Assembly (NCBI GenBank): GCA_902780635.1
Contig: CACZGH010000011.1
Span: forward strand, 1-64,000
Length of the DNA: 64,000 nt
Source: an uncultured Prevotellaceae bacterium
GTDB lineage: Bacteria > Bacteroidota > Bacteroidia > Bacteroidales > Bacteroidaceae
Direction: 5' to 3'
Of this stretch, positions 44,402 to 51,102 are shown in pieces; position 1 is the first letter of the stretch, and every line of letters starts with the position of its first letter. The notes under the pieces were generated by a model, which was not told where the DNA came from, searched no databases, and saw nothing but the letters and a program-made list of their open reading frames with translations. A program made the translations under genes and the position numbers.

Positions 44402-46810
44402 ATGAAAAGGATATTCATTACTAAACTATTGTTGCTTTTGGGTGTCCTTGGCATGACAGCCCAGCAACCCGCTATGCGCCTGTGGTACGACCGTCCTGCC
44501 GACTTTTTCGAGGAGACCCTGCCCATCGGCAATGGCAAATTAGGAGCGCTGATTGACGGCGGTGTAAAAGACAACACCATCCATCTCAACGACATCACGC
44601 TATGGACGGGCCATCCTGTGAATCACGAGGAAGACAAAGACGCCCATGTATGGATACCCGCTATCAGGGAAGCCCTCTTCGCTGAGGACTATGCCTTGGC
44701 TGACAGCCTGCAACTGCGTGTGCAAGGCCCCAACTCGCAGTTTTACCAACCCCTTGGCACCTTGCATATCCTAGATGACAACGAGGGAGCCTACGCCGAT
44801 TACACCCGTGAGCTGGATCTCGACCAGTCGCTCTGCCGTGACCAATACACCCAAAACGGTCACGCCTTCCACCGTGAGTATTTCGCCAATCACCCTGACA
44901 AAGTCATCGCCATGCGCGTCACGTCAGAGCAACCACAAGGCATCAACTGCCGCGTGGTGCTGACCTCGCAGGTGCCCCATCATGTCAAGGCCAGTAACAA
45001 CAGTCAGCTCACCATGACCGGCCACGCTGTCGGCTCACCCCAGGAAAGCATCCATTTCTGCGGCATCCTCATGGCCCATAGCAGCGACGGAAGCATCACA
45101 TCGTCCGACTCCACACTCACAGTGCGTGGTGCCAGTGTCCTGACCCTATATTTTGTCAATGAGACCAGTTTCAACGGTGCTGCCCGCCATCCTGTCAAAG
45201 AGGGAGCGCCCTATCTGGAAAATGCCACCAACGACAGTTGGCATCTTGCCAACTACACCTATGAGGAGTTTCGCCAGCGACATATCGATGACTACCGACA
45301 GTATTATGACAGACTAAAGCTCCGTCTGGGCGATGACGACCGCCAACTGGAGGCCGACCTGAAGACACCGACCGACGTGCTGCTCAAACAATACACCGAT
45401 GCAGGAGCCAACAGCCGTCTGCTTGAGACCCTCTACTTCCAATACGGCCGTTACCTGCTCATCTCATGCTCACGCACTCCAGAGGTGCCCGCCAACCTGC
45501 AAGGTCTTTGGACGCCCCATCTCTACTCGCCCTGGAGAGGCAACTACACGGTCAACATCAACTTGGAAGAAAATTACTGGCCCGCTGAGGTGTGCAACCT
45601 GAGCGAGATGGCCATGCCGCTGTGGGGCTTTATGCAGTCATTGGCGAACAATGGGAAATACGTGGCCAAAAACTACTACGGCATCACACGTGGTTGGTGT
45701 TCCAGTCACAACAGCGACATCTGGGCGATGGCCAACCCTGTAGGCGAGAAGCGTGAGAGCCCCGAGTGGAGCAACTGGAACCTTGGCGGTGCTTGGCTAT
45801 CCCAAGCCCTTTGGGAGCATTACCAATACACCCAGGACACCGCTTTCCTGCGCGACACCGCATACCCGTTGCTCAAAGGAGCCACTGACTTCTGCTTAGA
45901 CTGGCTGATCGACAACCCCAAACAGCCGGGCCAACTCATCACGGCTCCAAGCACATCACCTGAGAATGAGTACAAGACCCCGGAAGGTTACCATGGCACT
46001 ACCTGTTATGGCGGCACTGCTGACCTGGCCATTATCCGTGAACTCATCACCAACACGCTCCACGCCCAGCAGGTGCTCTCTCGCACCAAAGGCGGCAATT
46101 GGTCGACACCCACATCCCTGAGCGAAACCAGGACACTGACCGACGTGCTCAACCGCCTGCATCCCTATACCATCGGCCATGAAGGCGACATCAACGAATG
46201 GTATTACGACTGGGATGACTGGGACCCGCAGCATCGCCATCAGTCACATCTTATCGGTCTATACCCCGGTCATCAGATCACAGTCCAACAGACCCCAGAG
46301 CTTGCCCAAGCTGCCCGCCGGAGTCTTGAGATCAAAGGCGACAAGACTACAGGTTGGAGCACCGGTTGGCGTATCAACCTTTGGGCTCGTCTGCACGATG
46401 CCCAAAACGCCTACAACATCTACAAGAAGTTGCTTACCTACGTCTCGCCCGACAAATACCAGGGGCCTGACCGACGTCGCTCAGGCGGCACCTATCCCAA
46501 TCTTTTCGATGCCCATCCCCCATTCCAAATAGATGGCAATTTTGGTGGTACTGCAGGTGTCTGCGAGATGCTCTTACAAAGCGACAACCAGAGCATCCAA
46601 CTACTCCCGGCGCTACCCTCCGAGTGGCAGACAGGCAGCGTGAGTGGTATCTGTGCCCGTGGCGGCTACACCATCGATATGGAGTGGCGTGACGGTCAGG
46701 TGACTCACCTGGTGGTACATTCCCGTCAGCCTGGTCGCACCACCCTTCTTTTCAATGGCAAGAAAAAGGTCATCAAAATGCGCGGGGCGGGTACCAAAAA
46801 GATACTCTAA
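44402..46810 (+). CDS. GH95-family alpha-L-fucosidase, exported
   Basis: The GH95 family removes alpha-1,2-linked L-fucose (or L-galactose) from host or plant glycans by inversion. The 802-residue protein has a signal peptide (MKRIFITKLLLLLGVLGMTA), an N-terminal beta domain beginning LWYDRPADFFEETLPIGNG, and an (alpha/alpha)6 barrel with the conserved segments NLQGLWTP, NINLEENYWPAEVCNL, APSTSPENEY (the region of the catalytic Glu), and FQIDGNFGGTAGV (the region of the catalytic Asp). ATG 44402 gives the signal peptide. An AraC gene follows after 16 nt on the same strand. Confidence 0.93.
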   Translation: MKRIFITKLLLLLGVLGMTAQQPAMRLWYDRPADFFEETLPIGNGKLGALIDGGVKDNTIHLNDITLWTGHPVNHEEDKDAHVWIPAIREALFAEDYALADSLQLRVQGPNSQFYQPLGTLHILDDNEGAYADYTRELDLDQSLCRDQYTQNGHAFHREYFANHPDKVIAMRVTSEQPQGINCRVVLTSQVPHHVKASNNSQLTMTGHAVGSPQESIHFCGILMAHSSDGSITSSDSTLTVRGASVLTLYFVNETSFNGAARHPVKEGAPYLENATNDSWHLANYTYEEFRQRHIDDYRQYYDRLKLRLGDDDRQLEADLKTPTDVLLKQYTDAGANSRLLETLYFQYGRYLLISCSRTPEVPANLQGLWTPHLYSPWRGNYTVNINLEENYWPAEVCNLSEMAMPLWGFMQSLANNGKYVAKNYYGITRGWCSSHNSDIWAMANPVGEKRESPEWSNWNLGGAWLSQALWEHYQYTQDTAFLRDTAYPLLKGATDFCLDWLIDNPKQPGQLITAPSTSPENEYKTPEGYHGTTCYGGTADLAIIRELITNTLHAQQVLSRTKGGNWSTPTSLSETRTLTDVLNRLHPYTIGHEGDINEWYYDWDDWDPQHRHQSHLIGLYPGHQITVQQTPELAQAARRSLEIKGDKTTGWSTGWRINLWARLHDAQNAYNIYKKLLTYVSPDKYQGPDRRRSGGTYPNLFDAHPPFQIDGNFGGTAGVCEMLLQSDNQSIQLLPALPSEWQTGSVSGICARGGYTIDMEWRDGQVTHLVVHSRQPGRTTLLFNGKKKVIKMRGAGTKKIL

Positions 46811-46826
46811 ACGACACGACTTAACT

Positions 46827-47690
46827 ATGACAGACATTACGATATCCCACGCCAAAGAGGCGTTAGGCGACAACACCAGCATCGGCGACGACCTTGTGCT
46901 ATTCGGTACTTTTGAGGAAGTGCCGCTCTCTTCAGAACCCAGAAAGATGGGATGTATGTTTGTCGCCTTATGCCTTGGAGGCTCCGCACAATACACTGTC
47001 GACACTAAAGAGCAGATGGTGCATCAAAACGATGTGATCATCGTCAACGAAGGTCAAGTGATCAGCAACTATCTATTGAGCCCCGACTGCCACGGTGTCG
47101 CCATGATGGCCTCCAATAGTTTTTTCGCAGAGTTTATCAAGGAGGTTCAAGAAATGTCGCAGCTGTTTCTCTTTGCCTATTCCAACCCTGTGTTTAGCTT
47201 GACAGAAGACAAGGTGGACATGTTTATGGAATACTTCAACCTGATCAAGAAGAAGATGGATGAGCCCAACCACCACTTCCGCCATGAACTTGCCATGTCG
47301 CTGCTGAAAGCCATGCTCTATGACATAGGCAATGAGATTTATCAACTGCAAATCAACGGTCCCAAACGTACGCGTGCCGAAGCCATTTTCAATGATTTCA
47401 TCAAGTTGGTGAAAGGAAACTTCCGTCATGAGCGCCGAGTAGGCTGGTATGGCAAGCAGATGTGTATCACACCCAAATATCTCTCTGAGAGTGTGAAACA
47501 AGTGAGCCGCCGCACGCCCAACGACTGGATAGACCATTATGTGACGCTGGAGATACGTGTGCTGCTAAAAAACACAAATATGAGTATCAAGGAAATCGCC
47601 CAAAAGCTGAATTTCCCCAACCAATCGTTCCTTGGCAAATATTTCAAGGAACATGTGGGTATATCGCCCTCCGCATACCGTAAGAGCTGA
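46827..47690 (+). CDS. AraC-family regulator next to the fucosidase
   Basis: The 287-residue protein has an N-terminal cupin-like domain (about 20-160, FVALCLGGSAQYTVDTKEQ) and a C-terminal AraC DNA-binding domain (about 190-287) ending MSIKEIAQKLNFPNQSFLGK, FFKEHVGISPSAYRKS-like. ATG 46827 (MTDITISHAK) was chosen over an upstream ATG that would overlap the fucosidase. It probably belongs to one transcript with the fucosidase, and may respond to a small ligand in the cupin pocket, but the ligand and targets are unknown. Confidence 0.87.
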   Translation: MTDITISHAKEALGDNTSIGDDLVLFGTFEEVPLSSEPRKMGCMFVALCLGGSAQYTVDTKEQMVHQNDVIIVNEGQVISNYLLSPDCHGVAMMASNSFFAEFIKEVQEMSQLFLFAYSNPVFSLTEDKVDMFMEYFNLIKKKMDEPNHHFRHELAMSLLKAMLYDIGNEIYQLQINGPKRTRAEAIFNDFIKLVKGNFRHERRVGWYGKQMCITPKYLSESVKQVSRRTPNDWIDHYVTLEIRVLLKNTNMSIKEIAQKLNFPNQSFLGKYFKEHVGISPSAYRKS

Positions 47691-47705
47691 GAGATCTGTC
47701 AGCGC

Positions 47706-48290
47706 TTACTTCTCTTTGAGCAAGGCGTCGGCCGTCTCCTCTAGCTGACGATACCATTCCTCACCAAACCTCCTAACTAGCGGTTCCTTCAAAAAACGAT
47801 ACACTGGCAACTGCATTTTTTCCCCAAGTGCCACAGCGCTCTTGCACACCACCCATTCATTGTAATTGAGGCCTATGAGGCCATTCCCCAGTTTTTTCTC
47901 CCTGATGGGATAAAGCGCGCAACTGATGGGTTTGCAGAAAGGAATCTTCCCCTGCCTGAATTTTCTCTCCAAGGCACAAAGGCACACCCCTTTCTCATAA
48001 CAAGTAAACACACAGTCTTTGCCCGCCACGATACTGGTGACCAAGTCGCCATCCTGGTCCACATAAGCCACACCCTGCTTGTCTATCACCGCCTGTGCAG
48101 AGGCAGAAAGGTCTTCCCACACCTCGTCAAGGCTGTCTTCTATGCTGGCCACCTCGTCGAGCGTCACCGGCGCCCCTGCATCGCCCTCGACGCAACATTG
48201 TCCGCCACAAACACTGATGTCGCAGCAGAAGTGGCGGGTGAGAATATCAGGTGAGAGGAGCACCTCTCCTACTTGGATGATGGGAAGCAT
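47706..48290 (-). CDS. DUF3109 cysteine-rich protein
   Basis: The 194-residue protein has a cysteine-rich first half (FCCDISVCGGQCCVEGDAG, GKDCVFTCYEKGVCLCALE, PFCKPISCALYPI), consistent with a YkgJ/DUF3109-type metal or iron-sulfur-binding domain. No enzymatic role is known for the family. ATG 48290 (MLPIIQVGEVLLSPD) matches the family start; the open frame upstream runs through two octamer arrays and is not credible as protein. It is convergent with the AraC gene. Confidence 0.85.
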   Translation of the reverse strand: MLPIIQVGEVLLSPDILTRHFCCDISVCGGQCCVEGDAGAPVTLDEVASIEDSLDEVWEDLSASAQAVIDKQGVAYVDQDGDLVTSIVAGKDCVFTCYEKGVCLCALERKFRQGKIPFCKPISCALYPIREKKLGNGLIGLNYNEWVVCKSAVALGEKMQLPVYRFLKEPLVRRFGEEWYRQLEETADALLKEK

Positions 48291-48314
48291 TGTTTTGAGG
48301 AGGTTTTTCTTGAG

Positions 48315-48346
48315 GAGTTCAGGAGTTGAGGAGTTGAGGAGTTCGG
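48315..48346. repeat. Four-unit GAGTTNNG octamer array (first of a pair)
   Basis: The units are GAGTTCAG, GAGTTGAG, GAGTTGAG, GAGTTCGG, preceded by TTCTTGAG and followed by ACAAATGA. A second array with the same flanks starts 49 bp later. Confidence 0.92.
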
Positions 48347-48363
48347 ACAAATGACTTCTTGAG

Positions 48364-48395
48364 GAGTTCGGGAGTTCAGGAGTTGAGGAGTTCAG
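48364..48395. repeat. Four-unit GAGTTNNG octamer array (second of a pair)
   Basis: The units are GAGTTCGG, GAGTTCAG, GAGTTGAG, GAGTTCAG, again flanked by TTCTTGAG and ACAAATGA. The two arrays form a 49-bp tandem duplication whose unit variants differ in order. Confidence 0.92.
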
Positions 48396-48457
48396 ACAAA
48401 TGAATGTGAGAGACGACGAAAAGCGAACGTCGAAAAGCGAACAACATATCGCCCCAT

Positions 48458-49123
48458 TCACCAATCAATGGGTTCCAGGCCATGCTGAGCGAGATAGGCA
48501 TTGGCCTGCGAGAAATGATGATTGCCAAACCAGCCACCTCTGTTGGCAGAGAGTGGCGATGGATGCACCGACTGGAGTATCAGATGTCGGGAGCGGTCTA
48601 TCAAGTACGCCTTGCTGCGGGCATAGCCACCCCAGAGAATGAACACGAGATGTTCTCTCTCCTGATTGAGCACCTTGATGGCAGCATCAGTAAACTCCTC
48701 CCACCCTTTACGTTGATGGCTGGCAGCCATGTGTGCCCTCACGGTGAGTGTAGCATTGAGCAGGAGCACTCCCTGTTGAGCCCATCTTGTCAAGTCGCCA
48801 GAGGCAGGCATCGGCTTTCCGAGGTCGTTCTGTATCTCCTTGAAGATATTGATAAGCGAGGGCGGCATCATGACCTGCTCGGGCACAGAGAAACTCAGTC
48901 CCATAGCCTGACCCGGCTCATGATAAGGGTCCTGCCCGATGATAACCACTTTCACCTTCTCAAAGGGACATAAGTTGAAAGCATTGAAAATGAGCCTCCC
49001 TGGCGGGTAGCAGGTGTACTGGCTGTACTCCTGCCTCACCAGGGCGGCTAAGTTGGCGAAATAAGGTTTGTCAAACTCCCCTTTCAGCCTTGACTTCCAC
49101 GACTCCTCTATCTTGACCTCCAT
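48458..49123 (-). CDS. ung: Uracil-DNA glycosylase
   Basis: Ung removes uracil from DNA, starting base-excision repair; it complements the dut and dGTPase genes elsewhere in the window. The 221-residue protein has the water-activating motif VVIIGQDPYHEPGQAMGLSF and the minor-groove loop HPSPLSANRGGWFGN with catalytic His. The length is normal. Its ATG overlaps the gpmI stop by one base (TGATG), so both are translated from one mRNA. Confidence 0.97.
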   Translation of the reverse strand: MEVKIEESWKSRLKGEFDKPYFANLAALVRQEYSQYTCYPPGRLIFNAFNLCPFEKVKVVIIGQDPYHEPGQAMGLSFSVPEQVMMPPSLINIFKEIQNDLGKPMPASGDLTRWAQQGVLLLNATLTVRAHMAASHQRKGWEEFTDAAIKVLNQEREHLVFILWGGYARSKAYLIDRSRHLILQSVHPSPLSANRGGWFGNHHFSQANAYLAQHGLEPIDW

Positions 49124-50637
49124 CAGCAGATGAGGTTTTCGCCTGTCATGTCGGCGGGTTGTTCAAGACCCATGATATGGAGGATAGAGGGCGCCACATC
49201 AGCCAGTCGTCCGTTTTTCACCTTGGCACTGTTATTATTGGTGACATAGATGAACGGCACGGGGTTAAGAGAGTGTGCGGTATTGGGTGTGCCATCCTCA
49301 TTGATAGCGTTGTCGGCATTTCCATGGTCGGCGATGATGATGGCCTCATAGTCATTGGCTTTGGCGGCCTCAATCACCTCTTTCACACAATGGTCTACGG
49401 CCCACACAGCCTTGGCGATGGCATTGTAAACACCGGTATGTCCCACCATATCGCCATTGGCGAAGTTGACCACGATGAAGTCATACTCCTGAGTGTTGAT
49501 AGCGCCCACCAGTTTGTCTTTCACCTCATAGGCACTCATCTCTGGTTTCAAATCATAGGTAGCCACCTTTGGCGAGGGTACCAAGATGCGGTCCTCATTG
49601 TCAAATGGAGCCTCACGTCCTCCATTGAAGAAGAAGGTGACATGAGCATATTTCTCTGTCTCAGCAGTGTGCAACTGTTTCTTTCCCATCTTGGAGAGGT
49701 ATTCTCCGAGCGTGTTCTCCACGTTCTCTTTGGGGTAGAGAATATGCAGCCCCTTGAAGTTGGCGTCGTATGGAGTCATTGTATAATACTGCAAACCGGG
49801 GATGGTGTGCATGCCTTCCTCAGGCATGTCCTGCTGTGTGAGCACGATGGTGAGCTCTTTGGCACGGTCGTTGCGGAAATTGATGAAGATTACCACATCA
49901 CCCTCCTGGATAGTGCCATCGACGGTAGCATTGTTGATGGGTTTGATAAACTCATCCGTCACTTCCTCTTCATAACTTTCGAGCATGGCCTTCACCATGT
50001 CATCAGCCTGCTTGCCCTTGCCCTCTACGAGCAGGTCGTAAGCCTCCTTGACACGGTTCCAACGCTTGTCGCGGTCCATGGCATAAAAACGCCCTACGAT
50101 GGATGCGATGTGAGCGTCATTTTCACGGCACACCTCGTCAAGTTGCCTGATGAATCCCACACCACTCTTCGGGTCTGTGTCACGCCCGTCCATGAAACAG
50201 TGAACGAAGGTGTTTTTCAGACCGTATTCTTTGCTGATCTGCACCAGTTTAAACAGATGATCGAGTGAGGAGTGTACGCCACCGTCAGAGGTCAGCCCCA
50301 TCAGATGGAGTCTCTTTCCTGTTTTCTGTGCATAACTGTATGCGCTGACAATCTCAGGGTTTTTCAGGATGCTTCCATCCTTGCATGCCCTGTTGATTTT
50401 CACCAAGTCCTGATACACGATACGCCCTGCACCGATATTAAGGTGTCCCACTTCTGAGTTGCCCATCTGTCCGTCGGGTAGTCCTACATCCTCTCCCGAG
50501 GCCTGCAGCTGTGAGTGTGCGCTGACAGCGTTGAGATAGTCCAGATAAGGTGTGGGTGTGTTGAAGATTACGTCGCCCTCACCGTGTTTGCCGATACCCC
50601 ATCCATCGAGTATCATCAGTAATGCTTTCTTTGCCAT
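49123..50637 (-). CDS. gpmI: 2,3-bisphosphoglycerate-independent phosphoglycerate mutase
   Basis: GpmI interconverts 3- and 2-phosphoglycerate in glycolysis with two Mn2+ ions. The 504-residue alkaline-phosphatase-fold enzyme has [17 protein letters not shown], the catalytic-Ser segment [20 protein letters not shown], the [15 protein letters not shown] motif and the metal-binding ADHGNADN. It is first in a gpmI-ung operon and has a promoter within the unusual spacer upstream. Confidence 0.97.
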   Translation of the reverse strand: MAKKALLMILDGWGIGKHGEGDVIFNTPTPYLDYLNAVSAHSQLQASGEDVGLPDGQMGNSEVGHLNIGAGRIVYQDLVKINRACKDGSILKNPEIVSAYSYAQKTGKRLHLMGLTSDGGVHSSLDHLFKLVQISKEYGLKNTFVHCFMDGRDTDPKSGVGFIRQLDEVCRENDAHIASIVGRFYAMDRDKRWNRVKEAYDLLVEGKGKQADDMVKAMLESYEEEVTDEFIKPINNATVDGTIQEGDVVIFINFRNDRAKELTIVLTQQDMPEEGMHTIPGLQYYTMTPYDANFKGLHILYPKENVENTLGEYLSKMGKKQLHTAETEKYAHVTFFFNGGREAPFDNEDRILVPSPKVATYDLKPEMSAYEVKDKLVGAINTQEYDFIVVNFANGDMVGHTGVYNAIAKAVWAVDHCVKEVIEAAKANDYEAIIIADHGNADNAINEDGTPNTAHSLNPVPFIYVTNNNSAKVKNGRLADVAPSILHIMGLEQPADMTGENLIC

Positions 50638-50714
50638 AATTCTATGAAATCTTATAGTTGGTTTTTTCTTGTTATCTCAAAGTTTCTTCATCATTGAAAT
50701 AAGGTTTCGGGATG

Positions 50715-50722
50715 CAAAATTA
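50715..50722 (-). promoter_or_regulatory. -7 box for the gpmI-ung operon
   Basis: The minus strand reads TAATTTTG followed by C, 78 bp before the gpmI ATG, preceded by a T-rich tract. Confidence 0.5.
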
Positions 50723-50820
50723 GCAAAAAAAAGTGTATATTTGCATTATTTCTTGAAAAATCGGATGTTTCAGTAAAAAAAGCATAGAGGATGGATTGCC
50801 CTATATAGAGAGCCACTATT

Positions 50821-50906
50821 GTTGTCTCACCGAAGCTAGGTTTTTGGTAGCCCTCTGCCACGTATGTTTTTGGGCGTAAAAGGCCATAAACGCCCGAAGT
50901 GACAAC
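50821..50906. other. Foldable region, possible structured RNA or repeat element
   Basis: GTTGT-CT-CAC (50821-50830) can pair with GTGACAAC (50899-50906), closing a region with an inner stem GGGCGT/ACGCCC (50872-50877 and 50890-50895, loop of 12) and a weaker GCTA/TAGC stem. The arrangement resembles a three-way junction. Direction of transcription is unknown. Confidence 0.35.
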
Positions 50907-51041
50907 ATTTATATTACATCCTGGCATAAGAGATGATAAACAGTCATCGCAGATGACAAATATTTACACGTCTTTTGTTTTTTTCGGAATCAAATTTGAA
51001 AATCTTTATGGTGTGTGACTTAAGATTTCAGTTTTTTTATC

Positions 51042-51049
51042 TAAATTTG
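51042..51049 (+). promoter_or_regulatory. -7 box for the C10 protease
   Basis: TAAATTTG followed by C lies 53 bp before the chosen ATG at 51103. Confidence 0.5.
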
Positions 51050-51102
51050 CTGACGGATTGGAAAAAGCACCCCCTATTCTCTCATTTGATAACAACTGTA
51101 AG

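Larger units (their letters stand above)
50638..51102. other. Long divergent spacer between gpmI and the C10 protease
   Basis: The 465 bases hold the gpmI -7 box, a plus-strand TATATTTG at 50736-50743 that could start a short RNA, a foldable region at 50821-50906 and the protease promoter box near 51042. An open frame on the minus strand (50927-50691) coincides with the foldable part; I do not call it as a gene. Confidence 0.6.

Noticed and set aside
48315-48395. Paired octamer arrays as a CRISPR array
   Set aside because: The repeat unit is 8 bp with no unique spacers and no cas gene is nearby; the pair is a simple 49-bp tandem duplication.
47706-48464. Extended N-terminus of the DUF3109 protein
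   Set aside because: The extra 58 residues are a translation of the octamer arrays (LLNSSTPEL-type repeats); the family start is at 48290.
50691-50927. A 78-codon minus-strand frame as a protein gene
   Set aside because: It overlaps a foldable region and a plausible promoter and has no protein signature; kept only as an open question in the findings.
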